A stretch of DNA of 64,000 bases from assembly GCA_963924555.1 (NCBI GenBank), contig OZ004591.1, forward strand, positions 3,038,001-3,102,000, read 5' to 3'. The DNA comes from Crambe crambe. Taxonomy: Eukaryota; Porifera; Demospongiae; Poecilosclerida; Crambeidae. A program made the translations under genes and the position numbers. Each line of letters opens with the position of its first letter. The stretch's first letter is position 1. Below are positions 48,754-61,324 of this stretch, one piece after another. Below the pieces are notes generated by a model. That model was given only the letters and a program-made list of their open reading frames with translations, made no database searches and had not been told where the DNA came from.

Positions 48754-51700
48754 ATGGGAGCACAATTTGTATTTGATACATTTATTATGTTTGGGACGCA
48801 GGTGAGTTGGAGTTTACCACACCTGTTTCATCCTGTACTTCATTATAGAGTAGCTAGCTAGCTACCCATTCAATTTGCCAGTAGCTAGTATACTGAGCTA
48901 ATGCACACCATTGGGGAAGTGTGTCTTTAAACTTATGTATGCACAGCAATGATTTACATCATCCCATTATGCATGACTGTAGCAACTGGTTGGTCCCCAA
49001 CCTGGGGTAGAAAAAAGAGGGGGCAAAGGAAAAGTGGATCTATTCATGGTATAGATTAGTCTGGCGTCGCCAGCCCAGCTTTTCTTCTTTTTTTGGGGGG
49101 ACGGGGAAGAAAAGTGGTCTGGGAGCTCTAGCATTAACTACTTGTGACGCCCGCGCGCTCTCTCAAAAATAATTTAAATTGCAATATACATGCGTGTTGA
49201 ATAATTTTCCGAAGCCAGTAGGTAGAATTGCGAACACATCGCCCTTGAAAATCGCTGATACAACTTCCAGCCGTTCAGGCTTCAGGCCAGGTATTCCTAG
49301 CTGTTTAAACACAGCTCTTGGTTACTCCTCCATAGCTCTAGCTCTGCCAACCTGGAATAAATAGTGGGTGTGTGTCGCCAACATTAATACTACTTCACGT
49401 GACTGAATAGAGCAATCTGATTGGGACGCAGCTATAGCTGCGTGCCCGGGCGACACAAGTAGTTGATGCTAGAGCTACCAGACCACTTTTCTTCCCCGTC
49501 CCCCCCCCCCCCCCCCCAAAAAAAAAAGAAAAAAAAAAGAAAAGCTGGGCTGGCAACGCCAGACTAGGTATAGATGAGGCCACGGTGAGAGGGAGGGGTA
49601 TGTCCCCTCCCGCGTGGAACACGAAAATTTTAAAACTTTTTTGGAGGACTCATTGTTATATGTAAATACCAATTTGTGTATTGAGTTAAAGAATTTAGCT
49701 GCTCATTTTTCTGTGTATATAAAATTTAAGGGGGGGGGGGCAAGATTAACTCAAGAGGGGGAGGCGAATGCCCACTGTACCCCCCTAAATGAACCCCTGT
49801 TAATAACGTGTGCTATGCTATTTGCCTGATGTCATAATAAATACAGTACTTCCCCAACTTGTTCCCTACCTGTATCTCACAACACATGCAGATAATATTG
49901 TTTGGTGGAGGTTGGATTTTCTTTATGAAGAAATTATTCAAGAATTTTGAGGTATACATGGTTGGACTGGTAAATAATCTAGTCCGGTATGATTCTTTGA
50001 TGATTTGCAGATTCATAATGTCAGCATATTGATTCTCTTCTCTTCGACCTTTGCACTCTCCTGTACTATGTTCGTACTGATCATATTTGAGATAATAGGA
50101 TTCCTGGACACTGAGTAAAGATTTATTTATTTATTTCTTTTTGCAATAGATCAAAGGTTAAATACATACCTCAGTTATTTCTAGATACCAAGTTAAAGCT
50201 ATAGCTTCAAACTTCTTTGATTATTCGTTCTTATTAAGCGGTTCAAATAATATTGTATAACTTTTTATGTAGTTCTCGTTACTTCCACTGGCAGCTGAAC
50301 CTTTACTTGATGCTGGCAATGATCATCGGTGTTATACCTCTATACTCAGCACAACTTATAGTCAGCCTCATAAGGATTGGTATGTTCATTACTAATCATT
50401 CATGTTTACCACCAGCTAACACTCGGGATCCCTGTTGCTAGAGTTAGTTTTAGTCCTAGGATCTTGTGTTAACTGCTTTTGGTTAAAAGTTGATGATTGG
50501 TGTGTTTGACAAACTGCAAATTAAACTTTTTGCCTGCTAAAACAACAAGCACTATGGTGGCCATCATGACAACACTGTTTATCATGGAGTTAACCACCTT
50601 GAATTCCTTATAACTGTGTAGCAAAAGCCTATCACACTTATGGTAAATACTTTTATTTTTTTAATAATGCAGCTCCACAAAGAAGACTGGTTCGACTTCT
50701 CTCATTTGCAATGTGGTTTGTTTTCCTGTACACCTTCTGGAAGCTGGGCAACCCTTTCCCCATACTTAGTGCTAAACATGGTATCAAGGTTGCATTTCTA
50801 ACAATCAGCAAAGAATGTATGTCCAATCTTTGCAGGAATTTTTTCCATTGAGCAGTTGATTAGCAGAGTGGGTGTGGTTGGAGTTACCCTCATGGCTATA
50901 CTATCTGGATTTGGTGCTGTGAATGCTCCTTATACATACATGGCATACTTTGTAAGGTACAACATAGCAGATATCATTGTGGGGGAATTTTGCCCATCAT
51001 TTTCAAAGCAAGCTTACATTGCCTGAGGCTCTAATTATAGCTGCATACAGTAAATGAAGCAAGAAATTGTCTTTTCTCCCTCCCAGAAATGTGACAGATG
51101 GTGATATCCTCAATCAAGAAAGAAAACTCAACCAGACTATGGATATGATTATATCCAAAAAGAAAAGGTAACTTTTTAAAGTGGCTAGATTGCCAAATTA
51201 AAATCGTTAGTATACCATGAAAATATTTGGCTTGGGTGTGATTGTTGTCTAGAGGCCTGGACATGGACTTCACTCACCAACCCCATTATGCTACATAAAT
51301 GCATACATACCCTAGTATCCATACTTGAGGTTTTTCCAAGAAAAAAGGGTAGAGAACTATATGACAAGGAATTGTAGCATATTCCTCTCCTGCACAAAGC
51401 TAGCATTTGTTACTGTAGACAATAGGAATGGCATTCTTAGATTCATAGTCTCTTCTTCCATTTGATGTAGCCAGGCAGTTATATGTTTGCTGACCACATG
51501 CATAAGTTACATCTGTTGAGTAAGTAATATAACCCAGAGTAGTGCAGCACCACTCTTAATTAAAAGGACTTCAGAAAACCCTGCTTCTAATTCTTTTTTG
51601 TATATAAATAGTTAATGTTCTTGAAGTAGAGATTAGAGTATCTATTTTAGTGGGCATTCCTCTATCTTTCCAGGATAGTGATGGCAGAAAAGCAAAAGTA

Positions 51701-54700
51701 AGTATGTCAGAAAAGAGTCCTCAGAACCACCTCTTGATCAATGTATGACTGATAGTTTCCATGGGGAAGAGTCGGACACAAGACAGAGCAGCATGATGAA
51801 GATGTGGAACATGTTTAGTGGAAAACTCACAGGAGCAACTGAAAGTATGTAACTGCTATGCACACATGTTGTTTACCATCATTCATGCAAGCAATAATCA
51901 AATCCATTACAGGTCACTTCATATGCCATTATACAGTGCAGCTGTATGCATGTGTATTATATGTTTGGAAGAGTGAATACCTGTTATTTGTGGTATGGAT
52001 AATGAACACGTTTCAATCTGAAATCAATCCAAATTTAAATATACCATCATTTTTTTGGCAGCAGTGTCATTTGTGGACACATTGTGTAATGGCATAATGC
52101 TTGGAACTCGTGCCCATGGAAACTAGTGTAGCCATGACGTAATGGTGCCAATAGAGCCATGATAGATCCAGAAATACGGAAAATTCCACCATTGCCTCAG
52201 TGATATGTAGTTTTCTTATTGCTCATTAGATATTGATGCTCTTCAGAAGGAAATTTCAGCACTTGAAGAGCTCAGTCGACAGTTGTTCATGGAGTATGTA
52301 GACATGCTCTCAGTAAAGGTAACTGCGTTATTTCAAAGGGTGTGCTGCTAAGTTGACCTTTAAAGTATATGATGACACGTGGAATAACATTCACTGTGAT
52401 TCTAGCAGTTATTTTTTGTCACTTTAAATATATACTATGCACGTCATGCAACTGAAACTATTTACTCACATTTGAAACTATTTACTCACAGTAATAACAC
52501 TGCTACATAACTATTTTTTATCAGTATTATCGATGAATATACTACACAGACTTTACAGCATTCTACATTTATGTGTGCAGGAAAGAATAGCTGCTTCCAA
52601 AACTCTCAAAGGAAGATATTATGACTTTATAGGTCACTTCTTCTCAATATACTGTGTGTATAAAATCTTTATTGTAAGTCCACCCACTGGTCCAATTAAA
52701 ATTGTGTGTAGCTACATAAGAGATCATCACATGGCCTTCAGTTCAATTTCAACCTTTACAGTGTACAGTGAACATCATATTTGACAGAGTTGGGAAAGTC
52801 GGTAAGCACAATATCGAATATCACCAGTAATCTTATCTTATCTTATGAGTACAGATCCTGTGACTAGAGGCTTATCAATAGCTGTCAATTGGCTGGGATT
52901 CAAAGTTGATGTAAGAATATCATAGCTGCATGCTGGTTTAGTGAGTGATAGATTTACTGCAGATTGAATTCTGGTCTCAACATGTATCTTTTTTTCTGGT
53001 TGGCGTGATTGTGATAACATCAGTACGAGGATTACTCATAACCTTCACAAAGGTTATTTTATCTCGTTCCCGTGGTACCATATTATTTTCTCTCCCATCT
53101 ATAACCTAGTTCTTCTATGCCATTGCCAGCACCAAGTCTTCTAATATAATTGTTCTGTGCTTAGCAGAAATCATGGTATAGTTGTAAGAGTTATCCATGC
53201 AAGGCCTTTAACCAGAATCATTATCTGCTTAGGGAATGTATTTCATTTCATCTGTTCTACTAATGAGAATGAATATGCCTGAAGAATATAGGTATGTGTG
53301 TGACTTCCATCACTCCCTTGATTTCCTCTCTATTGTTATTTATATTAGGTTAATAGTAACAAAAGTTTTAGGAGAATTAGAATTCAATTTTTATCATCGA
53401 TGGTTCGATGTCATTTTTTTGGTAAGTCTGTTTAGGATTGTAACTGTCTGTGAGTTTGGCGAGAAGGGGGAGGGGAGAAGGTGGATGTACATACATATAT
53501 ACATAGATACTGCATGATATCGATACTATTCGGGGAAAATATCAGGAGCTGTGTGAAATCTATTCATGGGAATGCCTTGTGGGAAAAAACATACCTCCCC
53601 CCCTCAAAAAAAAAAGAAAAAAAAAAAAGATGAACCTCATGGTACTGATATGACATAGCTTACTTCCAGACTCCCAATCATACGTATATTATGGACATAG
53701 CTGAAGTAATAATCCATAAGATGTTTGTTATGAGGGACTAGCTACAGTCGGCTTATATAATACTGTAACAAGTACTTATTTTGGTGATCGCACCTGTGAC
53801 ACCCTTTGCATGAGTGTATTGCCACTTGGAGATGTTACTGAATAACAAACTACACAAGGAAACCACTTGCCTGTTGATGTACAAGGTACATGCAATGGAG
53901 TACTAGTGGTGCACAGTATTAATATTCTGTGATTTGGTATTCCATCAAAACCTTCTTTTCTGGCATTATACATTATATAGTACAATATATATTATCACAA
54001 GAACCTAATCAAGTGGCTTGTTCGTGCTTGATACTGCAGCTATCAAAGATTTTACCTTCCTTCCTTGCCTCCATTCCTCTCGCCCATCTTTCCCTTCATT
54101 GTTGCTTCAATTCTTACTGTCTTTAGTATATCATAGCCTTCAGGAAGGTAATAATCATTGGTGGGAGCTATGCCTTTTGCACATTCATTTTTAATGCATA
54201 TAGCACAGGTTACCTGAAGGTTTAAATGACTTGTCACAATTGTAGATACAGCATGGTGATTTCATTTAAATAGTTGTCATTCTCAGCGTTGTGATTCTGA
54301 GCTCTTCTTCCTCCTTAAAGTCCACACTGTGCTATGGACAACATTATACTGGAGTCCCATTTAATCTTTCTTTGCAGCTTTAAGTTATATCTTTGTCCTT
54401 CCATTTTAGTTTTTAGTTTGTGGCCAATTCTGTAGTTATCATAACTGAAATATTTCAAGCTACTAAAACTGCAAATTACTCGCTAACTTGTATGGGTACT
54501 ATCCTTGTTCCAGGGAGAACAAACAGGGTGCTTAAGTATATTCATGAGAATATAATGCCATAGACCCAAAACAGGGTGCCCACATTGCATTTGGTATACT
54601 GAGGAAAACACTGGGGTAAGAGACTAGCTGGTACTCGATCACCTGTACACACACTTTCCTCTATCTTTAACTCACCACTAAACCAAGCTAGAGTCTAGCA

Positions 54701-55015
54701 ACCTAGGTAAGAAGCTAGTTGGGTACCTAATCACCACACACACACTTCCCTCTATAACACCTACTAGTTACCTATAACCTTTCCCAACACAAAACCATGT
54801 GTAATTATTGCCTGTAACTGTTCAATCAAATGATCTACTGCACTTGCAATTGGAGCTAATGCATTAGTAGAGACTGTCCAAGTAGTAATAGATGTGATGA
54901 ATGCACCTTGATCTCATTTACCATTGCTGTTCTGTTTTAGGTCAGTGCACTGTCAAGCATAGGGTTTTTATACTTGGCACATCAGCACTCGTCAGAAAAG
55001 AAGTTATCGAATTGA
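48754..55015 (+). CDS. GPR89: Golgi pH regulator (GPR89/GPHR)
   Basis: Multi-pass membrane protein proposed as an anion channel that keeps the Golgi acidic. Eighteen exons: 48754-48801, 49892-49951, 50011-50114, 50273-50379, 50673-50780, 50836-50956, 51087-51167, 51674-51697, 51711-51844, 52230-52318, 52581-52673, 52762-52801, 52855-52910, 52963-53052, 53110-53175, 53233-53291, 53349-53421 and 54941-55015. They give about 475 residues, against 455 in human. Family stretches include [54 protein letters not shown], the DPVTRG loop, [28 protein letters not shown] and [13 protein letters not shown]. The region encoded at 51674-51844 is odd: it needs either a 13-nt intron or another acceptor. Intron 1 carries a MULE-type element. 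The six 3' exons are also present as a decayed copy at 58494-60829. Confidence 0.93.
49057..49566. mobile_element. Mutator-like MITE in GPHR intron 1, TAGTCTGGCG family
   Basis: A 510-bp element with ends TAGTCTGGCGTCGCCAGCCC and its near complement (GGCTGGCAACGCCAGACTA). Inner arms match around AAAAGTGGTCTGG and CTACTTGTG. It is flanked by the exact 9-bp duplication GGTATAGAT at 49048-49056 and 49567-49575. It carries no transposase. The target length matches the TAGCCTC elements but the ends differ. Confidence 0.85.
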
Positions 55016-55503
55016 TAATATTTATTTGAAATTAGAAGCTGTTCAAAAATCACCACATAATATCAATTGTTTTTAATAATGTCTTCTTTTTTGTTTTTTA
55101 AACTTCATATTCTCACTTTAATTTAATCAGTAGCTATATAGTACAAGTGAGTCATTGCCTGACTCAGTAGTTAACTAGGAACACAGTACAATGTGTATCT
55201 AGCAAAGTCCAAAAGAGGGTTCTGTTTACTTATGTTGTAAGAATCTTCAGACTAAGAGGCCCTCGATCTTTGAAACAGCTAATTAATCATGCAAGCCTGT
55301 AATGCAATATAATAGGAGGAATGATCATGAAACCAATTTTAATGGTAGCGTAACATAGTACTGTTTACTACTCAAGTGCCACTGAAACCATTAATATCAA
55401 CTGTCAATGTTTATTCAATGAGTAGATTATTACATGAAAGATTGTTATAAAAAAAGCATGATTGAATGCTTTGCAGTGAGTAAGGACGAAAGATTGAACA
55501 AAA
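55016..55503. other. Intergenic region between GPHR and gene C
   Basis: About 490 bp; it is duplicated upstream of gene D (60830-61324) with small indels. It must hold the promoter of gene C. Confidence 0.5.
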
Positions 55504-58188
55504 ATGTTCTCTACTTGCCTGCTGCAAATAAGCAGCTTACTCCTTTTTTCCTGCTCAGTACTGGCTCATCCTAGAATTAGTCGTTATCTGATTTCAGATA
55601 TCATAGCAAGGCTACAGCAAATTTCACAATCAGGTATGTAAATAATTATCACCAAATTGATGTGATTTCTCGAGGCACACGATTGTTAGATATTGGAAGA
55701 ATGTGGCTACTCCCATTCTTATTGGATTTATCGTGCAGGTCCTTGCAGGAGTGCTGATCATGTGAATGGTTGTTGTGATTCAGGACCTAATCCTGCAACT
55801 GCATGCCGTGTCCCTAAAGTCCAGGGAGGGTACTGCTATTGTGACATTCATTGTTACAGATACAACGACTGCTGTTCAGATATACGTGAGATTAACTGCT
55901 TCCGTGAGTTACAATACTTAAGCAATACCAGCCAGAACATGTTTTTAGGTATTTCTGGTTGTACCCATTCCCACAAAAATTACATACCAAAAAAAAAACT
56001 ACAAGAAGCATCATTGCAGCAGTCATTATATAAATTGCACAATGTATCACAGTAACACTGTCCTCCTGGTACATAGCACCTGGTACATAGCAAGTACAAC
56101 CAGAAACCAGTACATTAGTAAACCGATGAGGAATTTCCTCCTCAATCACAATTATTATGGCCCTAATTACTGAACATGATTGTATGCTGATTGCAAGGTC
56201 TTTATACTCGCACACAGCCACTACAGCACCTCTAGCCCTAGCTCCTCTCATGATACCAGATCCTCCTACCTGTGCATCTGGAGGCTACACTGGATGTTGC
56301 ATGCGAGACCCGGGTAACTCATGCTCAGTCACTAATGCTGGTATGACATGTTACTGTGATCAAGGATGCCATGAACGTGGTGAATGCTGCTCTGACATAG
56401 GAAATACTTGCCCTGGTAGCTAAGCGTTCAGTACATAAGATTGATAAATCATCTCTTTCTTTCTTTCTTCTTCAGTACCCACGACACCTCCTCCACCTAC
56501 CTGTGCATCTGGAGGCTACACTGGATGTTGTATGCGAAGCCCGGGTAACTCATGCTTAGTCACTAATGCTGGTGGTATGAGATGTTACTGTGATCAAGAA
56601 TGCCATGGACGTGGTGAATGTTGCTCTGACATAGGAAATACTTGCCCTGGTAGAGTTTAATTTAATTAATTTATTTATTTATTTGTTTATATATCTATCT
56701 ATTTATTTTATTTATCTAATTTACTTATTTTTCAGCACCCACCACACTTCCTCCCACTACACTTCCTCCCACTACACTTCCTCCCACTACTCCCACTACA
56801 CTTTCTCCCACAACACCTCCTCCCACGACACCTCCTCCACCTACCTGTGCATCTGGAAGCTACACTGGATGTTGTATGCGAGTCCCGGGTAACTCATGCT
56901 TAGTCACTAATGCTGGTGGTATGACATGTTACTGTGATCAAGAATGCCATGAACGTGGTGAATGCTGCTCTGACATAGAAACTATCGGATGTTATGGTAT
57001 GCAGCACGTCAATCTTATAGCTTATCATTTTATGCACGTATATTTTTCAGCAATTAACAGTTGCCTGAATAATAATCTTGACTCAAGTTGCTGTAATAGA
57101 AGTAATGATGTAGCCTGTAAAGTCACCCTTTCAAATAATACATCGTGTTGGTGTGATAGTCGCTGCAAGATGAGTAACAACGATTGTTGCAATGATTCTA
57201 TCCAGTTTTGTTCTTCATCTACACCCACTCCTAATACAGGTGCTTTTTATTGTTGTTGTTTTTTTGTTGTTGTTGTTTTTGTTTGTTTTTTTGTAGTTAT
57301 TCTTGTTGTTATTTTAAATTAATGGTCTGGATATATCATTCTTCAGCTAATTTGAAATTATATCAACTTATTCGGCAACTGAAGATGAAGTTAGCACGAC
57401 AAATGGTATGACATTATTTAAATACATGTGTGGACTCTTCTGCTCTTGCAATGAGTATTAGTTGTGTATTTTAGCCATAGAGCCAATTTACATGCTAGAC
57501 TTAAGTTGTGCTTGCTGTATTCACTTGCTTAGACCTTTATTGTACCTGGAAACTACAGATCTTTAAATGAATATTTAATGGTGCAGCTCTTGAATGGTCA
57601 ATGACTTTCTGACTTACATGACTATAACCAATTTAGGTTGTTACTAGTGCCCTTAGGACACTATAGTCCAAACAAAATCCCTTGATTAATAATCATACAG
57701 GATGTAGAGTTCCTTCCCCATCTAGCATGCTTAATAATGGGAAATAAGAGATGTGTAGGTCAGGAAAACCTCTTAATGAGATCCATTGAGCAACCTGATT
57801 GGTCAATTATTAAAAAAGAAAACATGTTTACCTACTTTGATGATCAATAACATAGACCCACGTTCACCCACTGGAATGGAGTAGTGATGAAAGGGCATTA
57901 CAACAGTATGAAAAACCACAAGAATTTAGACCGAATTATGAGGATAGTCTATTGCAACAGTATGAAAGACCACGAGAGTTTAGGCCAAATTATCCAAAGC
58001 TTCAAAATGATGAAAGAGCAGCTGCTCTCTGGAGGCGATATAATGTGGCAAGAATCCAAAATTATCAACTATCAAGAAAACTCCAAGAGTTGCAAGAAAG
58101 AATCCAGAGCAGGGAGAGAATGGCTTCTCTGTTTAGACGATATGGAGCAGGTCGAGCAGCAGAAATGTATGTAGCAGATGAAGATTAA
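55504..58188 (+). CDS. Secreted somatomedin-B-like gene C, five Cys modules
   Basis: Eight exons: 55504-55633, 55739-55903, 56218-56415, 56476-56649, 56736-56996, 57051-57239, 57347-57405 and 57856-58188. Internal junctions are phase 1 except the last (phase 0); about 502 residues. A signal peptide (MFSTCLLQIS..LFSCSVLA) and helix (SRYLISDIIARLQQ) lead into five modules, one per exon. Four have GCC..C..CYCD..C....CCSDI..C, the fifth CWCDSRC and NDCC. The spacing fits somatomedin-B domains. Pro/Thr linkers (LPPTTLPPTT) precede the modules, longest in exon 5, and could be O-glycosylated. Exon 7 encodes the basic helix QLIRQLKMKLARQM. The last exon has two QQYE-P-EFRPNY repeats, then a basic helix (ALWRRYNVAR, SLFRRYGAGRAAE) ending ADED. 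It is probably extracellular. Function unknown; the tail matches nothing I know. Confidence 0.75.
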
Positions 58189-58399
58189 CGTTAGCTGTTA
58201 GCTGGGACTTTTGTGTGTGTGTGTGTGTGACCTTTAATCAGAGACTTTTCAATTGCAGTTCACATAATGTACTTATTAGCTGTTGACTTTTGTATAGTAT
58301 TATTACTCATCATTGATTTTTAAGATCCCTTCTAAAACTTCTACTTTCGGACCACATCTGGTGTTATACCTCCCCAAACTGGCAATAACCAGGTTGGGA

Positions 58400-58492
58400 T
58401 CTCTGTTTTGGGACCCGCATCCCTCATTGTTATTGCTGTTTTGGGACCCCCATCCCTCATTGCTATTGCTGTTTTTGGACCCCCATCCCTAA
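58400..58492. repeat. Short tandem repeat at the duplication junction
   Basis: Three copies of a unit with GGGACCCCCATCCCT, CATTG and TATTGCTGTTTT end exactly where the second copy of the duplicated segment begins. Confidence 0.75.
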
Positions 58493-58493
58493 T

Positions 58494-60829
58494 TATGAGT
58501 ACAGATCCTGTGACTATAGAGGCTAATTATCAATAGCTGTCAATTGTCTGGGATTCAAAGTTGATGTAAGAATATCATAGCTGCATGCTGGCTTAGTGAG
58601 TGATGGATTTACTGCAGATTAAATTCTGGTCTCAACAAGTATCTTTTTTTCTGGTTGGCGTGATTGTGATAACATCAGTACGAGGATTACTCATAACCTT
58701 CACAAAGGTTGTTTTATCTCGTTCCCTTGGTACCATATTATTTTCTTTCCCATTTATATTCTAGTTCTTCTATGCCATTGCCAGCACTAAGTCTTAATAT
58801 AATTGTTCTGTGCTTAGCAGAAATCATGGTATAGTTGTAAGAGTTATCCATGCAAGGCCTTTAACCAGAATCATTATCTGCTTAGGGAATGTATTTCATT
58901 TCATCTGTTCTACTAATGAGAATGAATATGCCTGAAGAATAGGTATGTGTGTGACTTCCATCACTCTCTTAATTTCCTCTTTATTGTTATTTATAGCCAC
59001 ATCAAATTAATCACTTGTTTATCATCCCAATTTCTTCAAAAAATAGGAGAGGGGGGAGAGGCTTTTATTTTCAGTTTCCATGGCAACTATTTATACACGA
59101 TCTTATTCCACAAAAAAGCAAACAAGTATAAGATTATAAAAACACGCAAAAAATCATAACAAAAAAGCTGAAGTAGCTGCACACCTTATTTGAAGAATAA
59201 CAAACACCATAAACTAATATCACACTGTAAATCACACCTGAATTTCAAATAAAGCACATCATGTGCATGCTCAGTAGAAATAATATTAAAAATCCAGAAG
59301 AGCAAAAATTAGGAGAGGGAGGGGATGATAAACAAGTGGCCTAATAGTAACAAAAGTTCTAGGAGAATTAGAATTCAATTTTTATCATCAATGGCTTGAT
59401 GTCATTTTTTTGGTAAGTCTGTTTAGGATTGTAACTGTTTGGCGAGAAGGTGGCGGAGCTGTGTGCAAACTATTCATGGGAATGCCTTGTGGGAAAAAAC
59501 ACACCTCCCCCTCCAAAAAAAAAGAAAAAAAGATGAACCCTGTATGCATCATGGTACTGATGTGACATAATTTTACTTCCAGACTCCCAATCATACATAT
59601 TTCATGGAAGTAATGATCCATAAGATGTTTATTATGAGGGACTAGCTTACAGTCAGCTTATAACACTGTAATAAGTACTTATTTTGGTGATTGCACCTGT
59701 GACACCCTTTGCATGAGTGTATTGCCACTTGGAGATGTTACTGAATAATTTGTAACAACAAACTGAACAAGGAAACTAAAATACACGGGGGGGACCGTAG
59801 ATCCTTGTTTCTGTTGATGTACAAGGTACATGCAATGGAGTACTAGTGGTGCAGAGTATTAATGTTCTGTGATTTGGTACGGAATGTTTTTCCATCAAAA
59901 CTTTCTTTTCTGGCACTACACATTATATAGTACAATTATTATCACAAGAACCTAGAAGACTCATGGCTTGTTCATGCTCGATTCTGCAGCTATCAAAGAT
60001 TTGATCCTTTCTTTTCTTTTACCTTCCTTGCCTCCATTCCTCTTGCCCATTTTCCCTTCATTGTTGCTTCAATTCTTAACTGTCTTTAGTATATCATAGC
60101 CTTCAGGAAGGTAATAATCATTGGTGGGAGCTATGCCTTTTTGCACATTCATTTTTAATGCACATAGCACAGGTTACCTGAAGGTTTAAATGACTTGTCA
60201 CAGTTGTAGATACAGTATGGTGATTTCGTTGTCATTCTCAGCATTGTGATTCTGAACTCTTCTTCCTCCTTAAAGTTCACACTGTGCTATGCCATTTAAT
60301 CTTTCTTTAAGGTATATCTTCGTCCTTTCATTTTAGTTTTTACCAATTTTGTAGTTATCATAGCTGAAATATTAATTATTACTCACTAACTTGTATGGGT
60401 ACTATCCTTGTTCCAGGGAGAACAAAACAGGGTGCTTAAGTATATTATCATGCCACATTGCATTTGATATACTTGGGGAAAATACTGGGGTAAGAGACTA
60501 GCTGGGTACTCGATCACCTGTACACACACTTTCCTCCATCTTTAACTCACCACTAAACCAAGCTAGAGTCTAGCAACCTAGGTAAGAAACTAGTTGGGTG
60601 CCTAATCACCACACACACTTCCCTCTATAACACCTACTAGTTACCTATAACCTTTCCCAACACAAAACTGTTCAATCAAATGATCTACTGCACTCGCAAT
60701 TGGAGCCAAGTAGTAATAGATGTTATCTCATTCACCATTGCTGTTCTATTTTAGGTCAGTGCTCTGTCAAGCATAGGGTTTTTATACTTGGCACATCAGC
60801 ACTCATCAGAAAAGAAGTTATTGAATTGA
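58494..60829 (+). pseudogene. GPHR 3'-end pseudogene (exons 13-18)
   Basis: Duplicated fragment of GPHR with no 5' exons. Damage relative to the parent: extra bases in the exon 13 copy after GATCCTGTGACTA; a 3-base loss making a stop in the exon 15 copy (AGTCTTAATA); a 2-base loss in the exon 16 copy (GAAGAATAG then GT); and a 345-bp insertion that removes the acceptor of the exon 17 copy. The exon 18 copy, ending at 60829, still reads through. It can still supply flanking sequence to gene D but cannot make a channel. Confidence 0.85.
58996..59340. mobile_element. 345-bp inverted-repeat insertion in the GPHR pseudogene
   Basis: Present only in the right copy of the duplication, between TTTATA and CTAATAGTAAC. 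The ends are inverted: ACTTGTTTATCATCCC near the left end and GGGGATGATAAACAAGTGGC at the right. Its absence from the left copy shows it inserted after the duplication. No coding capacity. Confidence 0.75.
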
Positions 60830-61324
60830 TAATATTTATTTTAATTAGAAGCTGTTCAAAATCACCACATAATATCAATTATTTTTATAATGTCTTCTTC
60901 TCTTTTTTTTTTTTTTTTTTTAACTTCATACTCTCACTTTAAATTTAATCAGTAGCTATATAGTACAAGTGAGTGATGGTTATCATTGCCTGAACTCAGT
61001 GGTAAGGAACACAGTACGATGTGTATCTAGCAAAGTCCAAGAGGGTGCTGTTTACTTATGTTGTAAGAATCTTCAGACTAAGAGGCCCTGTTTGAAACAG
61101 CTAGTTAATCATGCAAGCCTGTAATGCAATATAATAGGAGGAATGATCATGAAACCAATTTTAATTATAGCGTAATGTAGTACTGTTTACTACTCGAGTG
61201 CCACTGAAACCATTAATATCAACTGTCAATGTTTATTCAATGAGTAGATTATTACATGAAAGATTGTTATAAAAAAGCATGATTGAATGCTTTGCAGTGA
61301 GTAAGGACGAAAGATCGGACAAAA

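Larger units (their letters stand above)
52844..58490 (+). repeat. Tandem duplication, left copy
   Basis: This segment, from the intron before GPHR exon 13 to just past gene C, recurs in direct orientation from about 58494. Matching landmarks: ATGAGTACAGATCCTGTGAC at 52846 and 58496, CAAGGTACATGCAATGGAG at 53880 and 59820, and the gene C and gene D signal exons. The left copy contains the intact GPHR 3' end. Confidence 0.9.

Noticed and set aside
57907-58188. Gene C last exon starting after CAACAG at 57906
   Set aside because: The matching site in gene D reads CAACAA and lacks the AG. The acceptor at 57855 is conserved in both copies and also fits the phase.
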